Assembly: GCA_943787405.1 (NCBI GenBank)
Contig: CALSMH010000002.1
Coordinates: 114,766 to 178,765 of the forward strand
Length of the DNA stretch: 64,000 nucleotides
Direction of reading: 5' to 3'
DNA from: an uncultured Nitrosomonadaceae bacterium
GTDB lineage: Bacteria > Pseudomonadota > Gammaproteobacteria > Burkholderiales > Nitrosomonadaceae
The notes below the pieces were generated by a model. It did not search any database, was not told where the DNA came from, and was given only the letters and a program-made list of their open reading frames with translations. Each line of letters starts with the position of its first letter. The first letter of the stretch is position 1. A program made the position numbers and the translations under genes. Below, in pieces: positions 17,933 to 27,090 of the stretch.

Positions 17933-18022
17933 ATGATCAAATTAATATTAATCGCAATATCAATGTTATTAGGAATGAGACTAATAACATTCTCTTTAGG
18001 TTTAGCGGGGGTCTTGTCATGA
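17933..18022 (+). CDS. Membrane micro-protein at the head of the lipid operon
   Basis: An ATG at 17933, with AAGGAG eight bases upstream, encodes 29 residues: MIKLILIAISMLLGMRLITF then SLGLAGVLS. It is one hydrophobic helix. Its stop lies 18 bp before the methyltransferase start, inside the same leader. It could be a small membrane partner or a translated leader peptide. No homologue recognised. Confidence 0.5.
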   Translation: MIKLILIAISMLLGMRLITFSLGLAGVLS

Positions 18023-18040
18023 AAACAGGGAGTAGGGAGC

Positions 18041-19096
18041 ATGAATTCAACTAGCCAACTAGCTTTTGATTTAACTGAGCAGGGCATGATACCAGATGTT
18101 GTTTTGCGTAGAGGGATACAGCTATTACTTAAGCAGCGCTTAAAAGAGATAGATAGTAAAGATGTAGAAATCATGGCGGAGATGCAAAGTGATTTCATTA
18201 AAATTATGAAAGAGTCGGCTATTGCACTTGTTCCAGAGAAGGCCAATGAACAACATTATGAAGTGCCCGCGGATTTTTACACAAGAGCATTAGGTGCAAG
18301 AAAAAAATATAGCAGTGCATATTGGCCAGAAGGCGTAACTACATTAGATGAAGCTGAAAAAGCAGGCTTAGCTAAAACATGTGAGCATGCTCGTTTGGAA
18401 GACGGACAGCAAATTTTAGAATTAGGTTGTGGTTGGGGTTCACTCACATTATGGATGGCAGAACATTATCCAAATGCGCACATTACCGCTGTTTCTAACT
18501 CTCATTCTCAACGCGAACATATTGAATCGCATGCAAAGAAGAATGGTATTAAGAATGTAAATATTATTACCTGTGATATGAACGATCTTGATATTGAGAT
18601 AATTAAATTTGATCGTATTGTCTCAGTCGAAATGTTCGAGCATATGCGTAATTGGGAAAAAATTTACGAAAATGTATCCGATTGGTTAAAACCTGAAGGA
18701 TATTTCTTTAAGCATATTTTCGTACACAAAACAGCAGCTTATGAATTTGTTGATAACGGTCCAAGCGATTGGATGAGTCGTTATTTCTTTTCCGGCGGCA
18801 TTATGCCTAGTGACGATCTCCCTCTCGCATTCCAAAAAGATCTTATTTTTATCCAACGATGGCGCTGGGATGGCCGCCATTATGAAAAAACAGCTAACGC
18901 CTGGTTGGAAAATATGGATAACAATAAACAAGCATTATTACCTTTATTTAAAAAAGTATATAGCAACAATGACATGCATAAATGGTGGTCAAGATGGCGT
19001 ATGTTTTTTATGGCCTGTGCAGAGTTGTTTGGCTACAACAATGGTCAAGAATGGTGGGTAAGTCATTATTTGTTTCAAAAACCGAAAGTAAATTAG
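18041..19096 (+). CDS. SAM-dependent methyltransferase, CFA-synthase / coclaurine-N-methyltransferase-like
   Basis: This 351-residue enzyme belongs to the CFA-synthase superfamily, in the branch that includes plant coclaurine N-methyltransferase. It has HYEVPADFYTRALGARKKYS (substrate pocket lead-in), the SAM motif QILELGCGWGSLTLWMAEHY, and the SVEMFEHMRNWE motif. A tryptophan-rich C-terminus follows (HKWWSRWRMFFMACAEL, GQEWWVSHYLF). A ribosome site AGGGAG precedes the ATG. It heads a nine-gene operon with eight close or overlapping joints, and a true CFA-type synthase closes the operon. I infer methyl transfer to a lipid acyl chain or headgroup; the substrate is not proven. Confidence 0.85.
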   Translation: MNSTSQLAFDLTEQGMIPDVVLRRGIQLLLKQRLKEIDSKDVEIMAEMQSDFIKIMKESAIALVPEKANEQHYEVPADFYTRALGARKKYSSAYWPEGVTTLDEAEKAGLAKTCEHARLEDGQQILELGCGWGSLTLWMAEHYPNAHITAVSNSHSQREHIESHAKKNGIKNVNIITCDMNDLDIEIIKFDRIVSVEMFEHMRNWEKIYENVSDWLKPEGYFFKHIFVHKTAAYEFVDNGPSDWMSRYFFSGGIMPSDDLPLAFQKDLIFIQRWRWDGRHYEKTANAWLENMDNNKQALLPLFKKVYSNNDMHKWWSRWRMFFMACAELFGYNNGQEWWVSHYLFQKPKVN

Positions 19097-19102
19097 TAGA
19101 AA

Positions 19103-19642
19103 ATGATCAAGATTGTAATCAATATCATTTTGTTTCAAATAGGATGGTTTGCTTGTGTCTTGTCGGCAGCAAATAATCATCCGTTAGTGGGTGCAAGTAT
19201 TTCCTTATTTATTATTGTTTCTCACGTGCTCCTGTCTAGAGAATATAAACAGGAAATAAGAATTATTGTTATAGCAATGGTAATAGGTCTTTTTTTGGAT
19301 AGTTTTATTATTTCAGCAGGGTGGATCACTTACACGTCAGGAATGTTAAATGATTTTATCGCTCCGTATTGGATTGTCTTGATGTGGGCTTTGTTTGCTA
19401 CAACATTGAATTACTCATTAAGCTGGATGAGAAATAAATTACTAGTATCTGTTGTGCTTGGCGCAATTGCTGGGCCACTTGCTTATTATGCTGGCATGAA
19501 ACTCGGGGCTGTCGAGTTTATTAATGAAATGAAAGCGCTTATTTCTTTATCAATCGGCTGGGCAATATGTACTCCATTGTTATTAAAATTATCCGTAGAT
19601 AGGTCAGGGCAGATTAATAAACAGCATCATAAATTTTTCTGA
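19103..19642 (+). CDS. DUF2878 family inner-membrane protein
   Basis: A 179-residue protein with about five transmembrane helices, starting with the family hallmark FQIGWFACVLSAANNHPLVG and containing AGWITYTSGML and PYWIVLMWALFATTLNYSLS. DUF2878 proteins are typically found in clusters with DUF1295, DUF1365 and CFA-synthase genes. Biochemical function is unknown. It begins 7 bp after the methyltransferase stop. Confidence 0.85.
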   Translation: MIKIVINIILFQIGWFACVLSAANNHPLVGASISLFIIVSHVLLSREYKQEIRIIVIAMVIGLFLDSFIISAGWITYTSGMLNDFIAPYWIVLMWALFATTLNYSLSWMRNKLLVSVVLGAIAGPLAYYAGMKLGAVEFINEMKALISLSIGWAICTPLLLKLSVDRSGQINKQHHKFF

Positions 19643-19658
19643 TAGGTGGTGAATTAAC

Positions 19659-20438
19659 ATGAACTGGATGCTCTATATAGATGGTCTTCTCGTTATTGTT
19701 ATTTTAGCGTCCTTGGCTTGGTTGCTAAGTCTTTATTTGAAAGATGTCAGTATTGTTGATAGTGCTTGGTCTTTGATGTTCTTAGCCACAGGAATTTATT
19801 ACTTTCAAAGTAATCTCACGCCAAACTTAAAAACAAATATCTTTTTTGCTTTGTTAATTCTATGGTCTTTACGTTTAGCGATCCATTTAACGTGGCGGAA
19901 CTGGGGTGAACCTGAAGATAGACGTTATCAAAAAATTCGAGAAAAATATTCGCCTAATTTTGAATTTAAAAGCTTGTTTATTGTTTTTATTTTTCAGGCA
20001 GCACTAGCCTCGATTGTATCTTTATCTGTTGTGGCTGTGATGGATGGGCAAAACGATTCTTCCAATATTGGATATATAGAATATATTGCCATCGTTATTT
20101 GGATAATTGGTTTTTTGTACGAATCCATTGCAGATTGGCAACTGGCAAAATTTAAATCAGATGAAGGTAATGCGGATAAAGTAATGGATATTGGTCTATG
20201 GAGAAATACGCGTCATCCAAATTATTTTGGTGAAACTCTAATCTGGTGGGGTTTTTATCTTTATGCCTTTAGCAGTGGACCATGGTGGGTCATCGTTTCC
20301 CCTCTACTTATGTCTTGGTTGTTATTGAAATTCTCAGGCGTCGTTATGCTCGAGGAAACGATTGTTAAAAGAAGACCAAAGTATCAAGCGTATATTGAAA
20401 AAACAAATGCATTTTTCCCTGGGCGAGTAAAAGGCTGA
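19659..20438 (+). CDS. DUF1295 membrane protein (steroid 5-alpha-reductase-like fold)
   Basis: The 259-residue protein has about six transmembrane helices and the RNTRHPNYFGETLIWWGFYL motif of the isoprenylcysteine-methyltransferase/steroid-reductase superfamily (DUF1295). Members are integral-membrane reductases or methyltransferases acting on lipophilic substrates with NADPH or SAM. Here it probably acts on the modified acyl chain. It starts 17 bp after the DUF2878 gene and is followed after 3 bp by the next gene. Confidence 0.88.
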   Translation: MNWMLYIDGLLVIVILASLAWLLSLYLKDVSIVDSAWSLMFLATGIYYFQSNLTPNLKTNIFFALLILWSLRLAIHLTWRNWGEPEDRRYQKIREKYSPNFEFKSLFIVFIFQAALASIVSLSVVAVMDGQNDSSNIGYIEYIAIVIWIIGFLYESIADWQLAKFKSDEGNADKVMDIGLWRNTRHPNYFGETLIWWGFYLYAFSSGPWWVIVSPLLMSWLLLKFSGVVMLEETIVKRRPKYQAYIEKTNAFFPGRVKG

Positions 20439-20440
20439 AA

Positions 20441-21085
20441 ATGTTAGCGATAAATAAGTTAAAAAATATACTTATGATTCTGCTTCTATTTTTGGTATGG
20501 AGCCAGAGCTCATTTGCTATGAATTCATGGAATTTTAAAGTTTTCTATGGGGATAAAGAAATAGGAGAGCATCATTTTTCTCTTCAAAAAGAAGGAAATA
20601 AGAGAAGAGTGATGATTGAGGCAGACTTTAATATTGATATTCTATTTATTAATGTTTACAGCTATAAACATAAAAATACCGAAATATGGGAAGGTTCTTG
20701 CCTGAGTACTATCGAGTCAATAACAGATGATAACGGTGAGGCATTCATTACAAACGGGAAATATAAAGATGGTGTTTTTAAGATTAATTCTAAACAGGGT
20801 GCTAATGAAGTGGTTGGTTGTGTCAATACCTTTGCCTATTGGGATAAAAGTTTTCTAGATAATGAAGTATTGCTTAACTCACAAACTGGTGAAATTGTCG
20901 ATGTCGATATTAGTTTCGTAGCAGATGAGAAGATTTTAGTACGAAATAAGGTGGTCAATGCAAAAAGATATAAATTGAAAAGCGATAAATTAAATATCGA
21001 TTTATGGTATTCAGAAGAGAATCAGTGGCTAGCTTTAAATTCAATTACAAAAGATGGCACGAATTTACGTTACCAAATGAAGTGA
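20441..21085 (+). CDS. Periplasmic DUF6134-like protein
   Basis: A signal peptide (LKNILMILLLFLVWSQSSFA) is followed by NSWNFKVFYGDKEIGEHHFS and an all-beta mature domain of about 180 residues, with the IDLWYSEENQWLALNSITKD and GTNLRYQMK C-terminus typical of DUF6134-like proteins. Members recur in CFA/DUF1365 clusters. It may bind a lipid at the periplasmic side, but this is inferred from context only. Confidence 0.75.
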   Translation: MLAINKLKNILMILLLFLVWSQSSFAMNSWNFKVFYGDKEIGEHHFSLQKEGNKRRVMIEADFNIDILFINVYSYKHKNTEIWEGSCLSTIESITDDNGEAFITNGKYKDGVFKINSKQGANEVVGCVNTFAYWDKSFLDNEVLLNSQTGEIVDVDISFVADEKILVRNKVVNAKRYKLKSDKLNIDLWYSEENQWLALNSITKDGTNLRYQMK

Positions 21086-21628
21086 ATGAATATTATGCGA
21101 AATATAACTGTATTAATTAGCTTTTTTTCTTTTATAGGCTGTACCAGTTACCCGCCGATAAAGTCTGAGGAATATGTAGATATTGATCGTTTTATGGGCG
21201 ACTGGTATGTGATTGCAAATATTCCTACTTTTATAGAAAAAGGTGCGCACAATGCTATTGAATCATATGAGAATAATAATGACGGAACTATTGCAACAAC
21301 ATTTACTTTTAATGCGGATAGTTTTGACGGTGATATAAAGGTATATCACCCTAAAGGCTTCGTGACAGATAAAAAATCAAATGCAATATGGGAGATGCAG
21401 TTTATCTGGCCATTTAAAGCAGACTATCGAATTTTATATGTTGATAAAAATTACCAACATACCATTATTGCAAGAATTCAAAGAGACTACGTATGGATAA
21501 TGTCCAGAACACCTGTTATTGGATCCGAAGAATATAAAAATCTGATTCGTATTATCAAAGATAGCAATTATGATATCTCGAAAATAAAACTTGTCCCACA
21601 GCAGTTACTTAAGGACAGGAAGAAATGA
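21086..21628 (+). CDS. Lipocalin-family lipoprotein (Blc-like)
   Basis: The 180-residue protein has a lipobox (SFIGC) and the lipocalin signature IDRFMGDWYVIANIPTFIEK (the GxW motif), followed by the strands and the RDYVWIMSRTPVIGSEEYKN segment of bacterial lipocalins. Lipocalins bind fatty acids and lysophospholipids at the outer membrane. Placed between lipid-modifying enzymes, it probably carries or senses the product or its precursor. The stop overlaps the desaturase start (ATGA). A second lipocalin lies at 61140. Confidence 0.9.
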   Translation: MNIMRNITVLISFFSFIGCTSYPPIKSEEYVDIDRFMGDWYVIANIPTFIEKGAHNAIESYENNNDGTIATTFTFNADSFDGDIKVYHPKGFVTDKKSNAIWEMQFIWPFKADYRILYVDKNYQHTIIARIQRDYVWIMSRTPVIGSEEYKNLIRIIKDSNYDISKIKLVPQQLLKDRKK

Positions 21629-22584
21629 GTGATTCCAAAATTAATAATTACAAATTAATCTACTCAATCGTTCGTTGGTTTGATGCCTACGCTACTAAAG
21701 ATATAGATGGCGATACAAATAAAATGGAGATTGACTGGTTAAGGGCAGCTCCTTTTATTGCTTTACACTTTGCAGTTTTATTTGCATTTGTCGTCGGTTG
21801 GAGTCCTATTGCAGTTGCCGTAGCAATAATATTATACGCAGTGCGTATGTTTGCTATTACGGGTTTTTATCATCGATATTTTTCACATAGAGCTTTCAAA
21901 ACATCCAGAATAACTCAGTTTATTTTTTCTGTGATTGGGGCAAGTGCGGTGCAACGAGGGCCTCTGTGGTGGGCTTCGCATCATAGATTGCATCACAGAA
22001 ATTCAGATAAAGGTGGTGATCAGCATTCTCCTAAACAGCATGGTTTTCTATGGAGCCATACAGGATGGTTTCTAGCAAAACAAAATTTCCCGTCCAGATT
22101 GGATTATATTAAAGATTTTGCGAAATTTCCTGAACTAAAACTTATCGACCGTTACGATGTTTTTATTCCCATTATATTAGGGACGAGCTTATTTATTTTT
22201 GGAGAAGTTTTGTATAACTTATATCCAGAATTAAATACGAATGGTTGGCAGATGTTTATATGGGGCTTCGTTATATCAACAATTGTACTTAATCACATAA
22301 CATTCACAATAAACTCTCTAGCTCATACTATTGGTAGTCGTCGTTTTGATACAAATGACGATAGTCGTAATAATTGGTTCTTAGCTATTTTTACTTTTGG
22401 TGAAGGCTGGCACAACAATCATCATTTCTATCCTAATTCAGCACGACAGGGATTTCTCTGGTGGGAAATTGATCTGACTTACTACATTTTGAAGTTATTT
22501 GAGAAGGTTGGTTTGGTTTGGGACTTGAAAGAATTGCCTGCTCGAGTTAAAGATCAAGTTGCTCTTATCCAAGTATTAAAATGA
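21625..22584 (+). CDS. Membrane fatty-acid desaturase (delta-9 type)
   Basis: The 319-residue protein has the three histidine boxes of membrane-bound acyl desaturases: HRYFSHRAFKT, HHRLHHRNSD and HNNHHFYPNSARQG. About four transmembrane helices surround them. These di-iron enzymes insert a cis double bond into an acyl-CoA or acyl-lipid using O2. The double bond is the usual target of CFA-type methyltransferases, so this gene can supply the substrate for the two methyltransferases of the operon. Overlaps both neighbours by 4 bp. Confidence 0.93.
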   Translation: MSDSKINNYKLIYSIVRWFDAYATKDIDGDTNKMEIDWLRAAPFIALHFAVLFAFVVGWSPIAVAVAIILYAVRMFAITGFYHRYFSHRAFKTSRITQFIFSVIGASAVQRGPLWWASHHRLHHRNSDKGGDQHSPKQHGFLWSHTGWFLAKQNFPSRLDYIKDFAKFPELKLIDRYDVFIPIILGTSLFIFGEVLYNLYPELNTNGWQMFIWGFVISTIVLNHITFTINSLAHTIGSRRFDTNDDSRNNWFLAIFTFGEGWHNNHHFYPNSARQGFLWWEIDLTYYILKLFEKVGLVWDLKELPARVKDQVALIQVLK

Positions 22585-23831
22585 AGATAGCTGTTATTGG
22601 AACAGGAATATCTGGAAATGTTGCCGCTTACTATCTGAACAAAAGCTACGATATTAAAGTGTATGAGGCAAATGATTACATTGGTGGTCATACGCATACG
22701 CATGACATAGTAATGAATCATAGTGAGTATGCTATCGATACAGGCTTTATTGTCTTTAATTATAAAACTTATCCTCATTTTACTAAGCTTCTTGAAGAGC
22801 TCGAAGTTGATATACAGCCATCAAATATGAGTTTTAGTGTGAAATGTGAAGAAACTGGGCTTGAATATAACGGCACATCATTAAATTCATTATTCGCACA
22901 GCGATTAAATTTATTCAGACCCAGTTTTTATAAAATGATAAAAGATATTTTACGTTTTAATAAAGAATCAGTAGAGGACCTTGAGGCAGGAAGTGCCAAT
23001 GTTTCAATGGGTAAGTATTTATCAGATAGAAATTATGGAAAAAAATTTATTGAACAGTACTTGATACCAATGGGTGCTGCAGTGTGGTCGGCCGATCCTC
23101 AGCAGATGATGGACTTTCCAGCAGGCTTTTTCATTCGCTTTTTTCATAACCACGGAATGCTTAGTGTTAATAACCGGCCACAGTGGTACGTAATTAAAGG
23201 CGGCTCGAAAGAGTATGTTAAAAAATTAACGGCATCATTTGCAGATAAAATCCACACTGAGTCTGCAGTTAAATCAGTTAAACGTTTAGATGCTGGCGTA
23301 AAACTGACATTAAAAAATGGCGAGGCTGAATTTTTTGATGATATCTTTATCGCAACACACAGTGATCATGCTTTGGCTATGTTAGAAGATTGTTCTGACT
23401 TAGAAGAATTAGTTTTAAGCAAAATACCATATCAAGAAAATGAAGCAATATTACATACTGATAAATCTATTTTGCCAAAAAAAAAGCTTGCTTGGGCGGC
23501 CTGGAATTATCATATCCTTGGGAACAAACAAAACAAAGTTGCTTTAACTTATAGTATGAATATCTTGCAGTCTTTAGATTCAGATGAAGAATTCTGTGTA
23601 ACTCTTAATAACGAAGATGCAATTAATCCTGACAAAATTATCAAAAAAATAAAATATTCTCATCCTATTTTTACTTCAGATGGTATAGCCACACAAAGAA
23701 GACAAGGTGAAATTAATGGTTTGCAGAATACTTATTTCTGTGGGGCATATTGGCGTTATGGTTTTCATGAAGATGGGGTGTGGAGTGCGCTTGAAGCATT
23801 GAGGCATTTTGAGGAAAGTCATCATGTATAG
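22581..23831 (+). CDS. FAD-dependent amine-oxidase-like protein of CFA clusters
   Basis: The 416-residue flavoprotein begins MKIAVIGTGISGNVAAYYLN (dinucleotide-binding GxGxxG) and has the EANDYIGGHTHTHDI flavin motif and DTGFIVFNYKTYPHFTKLLE. The C-terminal FCGAYWRYGFHEDGVWSALE is typical of flavin amine oxidases and phytoene-desaturase relatives. Homologues are linked to CFA synthase and DUF1365 in many proteobacteria. In Rhodobacter sphaeroides related genes take part in methylated furan fatty acid formation. Which step this one catalyses is inference. It overlaps its neighbours by 4 and 8 bp. Confidence 0.88.
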   Translation: MKIAVIGTGISGNVAAYYLNKSYDIKVYEANDYIGGHTHTHDIVMNHSEYAIDTGFIVFNYKTYPHFTKLLEELEVDIQPSNMSFSVKCEETGLEYNGTSLNSLFAQRLNLFRPSFYKMIKDILRFNKESVEDLEAGSANVSMGKYLSDRNYGKKFIEQYLIPMGAAVWSADPQQMMDFPAGFFIRFFHNHGMLSVNNRPQWYVIKGGSKEYVKKLTASFADKIHTESAVKSVKRLDAGVKLTLKNGEAEFFDDIFIATHSDHALAMLEDCSDLEELVLSKIPYQENEAILHTDKSILPKKKLAWAAWNYHILGNKQNKVALTYSMNILQSLDSDEEFCVTLNNEDAINPDKIIKKIKYSHPIFTSDGIATQRRQGEINGLQNTYFCGAYWRYGFHEDGVWSALEALRHFEESHHV

Positions 23832-24594
23832 CTGTATATACGAAGGGCAAATTAGACACCGCCGTTTTTCTCCGACCATTCATGAGTTTAACTATAAGCT
23901 TTATTTGGCTTATATCGACCTAGATGAATTAGATAGTGTGTTTGATAAGCGTTGGTTTTGGTCAAGTAAACGTCCGGCTCTGGCCAGGTTAAAACGAGAT
24001 GATTATATCGGTGATTCAGCTCTATCAATAAAAAATGCAGTTAATAAAAGAGTGTTAGAAGAAACAGGAAATGAAATTGAAGGCCGTGTGCGAATGTTAA
24101 CCCATTTGCGTTATTTTGGTTATGTATTTAATCCCGTTACCTTTTATTACTGTTTTGATAAAACTGATAACTATGTCAAGACCGTAGTTGCTGAAATAAC
24201 AAACACGCCATGGAAAGAAAGGCACAGTTATGTTTTAAATGTAAATGACAGCAATCAAAAACTTCAGTTTGATATTGATAAAGAGTTTCATGTTTCACCC
24301 TTTATGCAGATGGACTTGCAATATGACTGGCGATTCACAATACCAAGTGAAACATTGAATGTGCACATGATAAATTATCATAATGAGGAAAAGATATTTG
24401 ATGCGACCCTTCGGTTAAATCAAAAGAAGATGTCAGCATATCAGTGCACAAGAATATTAATTCTCTTTCCTTTGATGACAGTCAAAGTGATTGTTGGAAT
24501 ATATTGGCAAGCATTAAAGCTATTTTTGAAAAAAGTTCCTGTTCACAATCACAAAAAAAATATTGAGAATAAAATTGAAAAAGGCGTTTTATAG
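23824..24594 (+). CDS. DUF1365 family protein
   Basis: This 256-residue protein starts MYSCIYEGQIRHRRFSPTIH and carries YLAYIDLDELD, the LTHLRYFGYVFNPVTFYYCF signature and FHVSPFMQMD, the hallmarks of DUF1365. The family has no assigned reaction but is nearly always next to the FAD amine-oxidase-like gene and CFA synthase. I chose the ATG at 23824 because GAGGAAAG precedes it and it overlaps the upstream stop by 8 bp. The C-terminus has one hydrophobic segment. Confidence 0.9.
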   Translation: MYSCIYEGQIRHRRFSPTIHEFNYKLYLAYIDLDELDSVFDKRWFWSSKRPALARLKRDDYIGDSALSIKNAVNKRVLEETGNEIEGRVRMLTHLRYFGYVFNPVTFYYCFDKTDNYVKTVVAEITNTPWKERHSYVLNVNDSNQKLQFDIDKEFHVSPFMQMDLQYDWRFTIPSETLNVHMINYHNEEKIFDATLRLNQKKMSAYQCTRILILFPLMTVKVIVGIYWQALKLFLKKVPVHNHKKNIENKIEKGVL

Positions 24595-24605
24595 ACGAAT
24601 ATATT

Positions 24606-25910
24606 ATGAATATATCAAGTTCAAAGTTAAATAATAATATAACGATAGTTAAAGAAAAAAATAGTTATGATTCCATAGAATCGGGGATGAAGATTAAGCC
24701 AAGAAGGCTTGATGCTTTAGCGAAAAAGATTCTTTTGAAACAGTTTTTACTAATAACTTTAGGTGAACTCATCCTTAATGATGGTGAAGATACTTATCAT
24801 TTCGGTAGTAAATCTGAAGAATGTGACCTGTCAGTTACTATTGATATAAAAGATTCACGCTTTTATGCGGATGTATGTTTCGGTGGTTCAATAGGTGCAA
24901 GCGAAGCTTATATGTATGGCTACTGGACGACAAACAATTTAACTAATTTGATTCGAGTTTTTTCTAAGAATAAAGAAGCCTTAGATACTATTGAAGGCGG
25001 GCTTGCTTATATCACTGTTCCGCTTCAGAAAATTTTTCATTGGTTCAATCGGAATACTCAACAAGGCAGCCGTAAGAATATTGCAGCACATTATGATATC
25101 GGTAATGATTTATTTAAAATTATGCTCGATGAAACAATGATGTATTCATCTGCCATATTTAGCGATGAAAATATGTCGTTATATGATGCACAAATAAACA
25201 GATTAGATGTAATTTGTAAAAAATTAGACCTACAGGCGTCAGATGAACTGCTTGAGATAGGCAGCGGTTGGGGCGCATTATCAATCTATGCTGCTAAAAA
25301 CTATGGCTGCCATGTAACAACTACGACTATCTCGCGCGAACAGTATAATCTTACTTGTGAGCGAGTTGAGAAAGAAGGCTTGTCTGATAAAATCACTGTT
25401 CTTATTAAAGATTACCGCCATTTAAATGGAAAATTTGACAAGCTGGTATCAGTTGAAATGATTGAAGCTGTTGGGCATCAATATTATGAAACCTATTTTA
25501 ATAAATGTAGCGAATTGCTAAAACCTACGGGCATGATGTTATTGCAGGCGATTACGATTTCTGACCAACAGTATGAAGCAGCAAAAACCTCTGTTGATTT
25601 TATTAAACGCTATATTTTTCCTGGAAGTTGTATTCCCTCAGTAACAGCAATGCAACAAGCGATTACAAACTCAAGTGATTTGCGTTTGTACGATCTGAAA
25701 GATATTGGCCCACATTATGCAACGACGCTTAATCATTGGCGAAAAAATATTGATGCTAATATAGATGAGGTTAAAGAATTAGGCTATAGCGATGAATTTA
25801 TGAAAATGTGGGAGTTCTACTTATGCTATTGCGAAGGTGGATTTATAGAGCGGGTAATAAGTGATGTACATATGTTACTTGTTAAACCGAATAATCGCTG
25901 CATATCCTAG
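24606..25910 (+). CDS. cfa: Cyclopropane-fatty-acyl-phospholipid synthase (CFA/UfaM family)
   Basis: This 434-residue enzyme of the CFA-synthase family transfers the SAM methyl group to the cis double bond of an acyl chain in phospholipids. Key motifs are NIAAHYDIGNDLFKIMLDE, SAM motif LLEIGSGWGALSIYAAKNYG, VSVEMIEAVGHQYYETYF (catalytic Glu and His), YIFPGSCIPS and EFYLCYCEGGFIERV near the C-terminus. It can yield a cyclopropane ring or, as in the UfaM branch, a methyl-branched trans-unsaturated chain. I cannot separate these by eye. It ends the operon that starts at 17933. Confidence 0.92.
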   Translation: MNISSSKLNNNITIVKEKNSYDSIESGMKIKPRRLDALAKKILLKQFLLITLGELILNDGEDTYHFGSKSEECDLSVTIDIKDSRFYADVCFGGSIGASEAYMYGYWTTNNLTNLIRVFSKNKEALDTIEGGLAYITVPLQKIFHWFNRNTQQGSRKNIAAHYDIGNDLFKIMLDETMMYSSAIFSDENMSLYDAQINRLDVICKKLDLQASDELLEIGSGWGALSIYAAKNYGCHVTTTTISREQYNLTCERVEKEGLSDKITVLIKDYRHLNGKFDKLVSVEMIEAVGHQYYETYFNKCSELLKPTGMMLLQAITISDQQYEAAKTSVDFIKRYIFPGSCIPSVTAMQQAITNSSDLRLYDLKDIGPHYATTLNHWRKNIDANIDEVKELGYSDEFMKMWEFYLCYCEGGFIERVISDVHMLLVKPNNRCIS

Positions 25911-26160
25911 TGTAAACTCTGACCTCCAATTGTTATGGGGTGCGTGAGCTTCTCATATTGCATTGAAGATGTCCTTTTTTACTAGTAAAAACCTAAAATT
26001 TAACTGTGCCGTGCAAAATTTTTGGCGCATTAATACAAAATACTTGTTTTTCTCTTCTTCCCGAATAGTGAATAGCATCTACCACGCGTGTGAGGAGCAC
26101 TTAAAGAAAGAAATTTAATTACATGTATATGATACTGAAATACAGAAACCAACGGATAAA

Positions 26161-26511
26161 ATGAAAAAATTACTGCTAATTTTAATGCTAGCTTTTATGT
26201 GCACCAGTGTTGCTGGGGCAGATGATTCTGATAGTGCACTTAGTGCCCTTAAATTATTACGTTCGTTAGCGGAAAAAGGAAACGCAAATGCGCAAAATAT
26301 CATAGGGGCGATGTATTTCCAAGGCAATAATGGTGTGCCAAAGGACTATGTGCGTGCATACATGTGGTTCAATTTCTCTGCTAGAAATGGGAATAGAGAT
26401 GGAAGTAAGGCCCAAGAAATAATAGCCAGCCAAATGACAAGTGTTGAAATTGCCAAAGCGCAAGATATGGTACGAGAGTGCGTAAAGAAGAAGTATAAGA
26501 ACTGCTATTAA
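26161..26511 (+). CDS. Short secreted Sel1-repeat protein
   Basis: A signal peptide (MKKLLLILMLAFMCTSVAGA) precedes one to two Sel1-like helical repeats (ALKLLRSLAEKGNANAQNII and GAMYFQGNNGVPKDYVRAYM) and the shared C-terminal cap (AQDMVRECVKKKYKNCY). The cap, with its paired cysteines, recurs in the other Sel1 proteins of the window. Sel1 repeats are alpha-solenoid protein-binding modules; the protein is periplasmic or surface-associated. The partner is unknown. It lies 14 bp before a related gene. Confidence 0.82.
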   Translation: MKKLLLILMLAFMCTSVAGADDSDSALSALKLLRSLAEKGNANAQNIIGAMYFQGNNGVPKDYVRAYMWFNFSARNGNRDGSKAQEIIASQMTSVEIAKAQDMVRECVKKKYKNCY

Positions 26512-26525
26512 TACTAAAAGGTCAA

Positions 26526-27008
26526 ATGAAGAAACTATTATTAATTTTGGTGTTAGCTGTTATATGTAGCAATGTAGCCAGAGCAAGTGACTTTGATGTT
26601 GCTGCAAAGGCATACCAAAAACGAGATTACGTTACTGCTCTAACGTTATTCTTTTCGTTAGCTGATCAAGGGAATGCAACGGCGCAATTTAATCTTGGCG
26701 TGATGCATGAAAATGGTACAGGTGTGGTACAAGACTTTAAGAAATCAGTTGGCTGGTATCGCATGGCTGCGGAGCAAGGATATGTCAAAGCACAATTTAA
26801 TCTTGCTCTGATGTATGAAGGGGGCAAGTGGGTAAAACAAGACTATATACTAGCACACATGTGGTACGATCTTGCCGCTAGAAATGGTGATAAATTTGGA
26901 ACCCATAACCGAGATATAGTAGCCGGACAAATGACTTCTGCTCAAATTGTAGAAGCACAAAAGCTGGCTAATGAGTGCGAAAAGAAAAATTATAAGAACT
27001 GTGATTAA
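26526..27008 (+). CDS. Secreted Sel1-repeat protein
   Basis: The 160-residue protein has the leader MKKLLLILVLAVICSNVARA and three helical-repeat units including QFNLGVMHENGTGVVQDFKK and QFNLALMYEGGKWVKQDYIL. The family C-terminal cap ends ECEKKNYKNCD. It is a paralogue of the preceding gene, with more repeats. The two are probably cotranscribed. Confidence 0.85.
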   Translation: MKKLLLILVLAVICSNVARASDFDVAAKAYQKRDYVTALTLFFSLADQGNATAQFNLGVMHENGTGVVQDFKKSVGWYRMAAEQGYVKAQFNLALMYEGGKWVKQDYILAHMWYDLAARNGDKFGTHNRDIVAGQMTSAQIVEAQKLANECEKKNYKNCD

Positions 27009-27090
27009 TCTTGAAATTTTATTTCAGAAGTGTAGGTGAGGAACTATTTAAAGGTATGAAGCGTCGTAAATACCGACAAATGGAGAAAAT

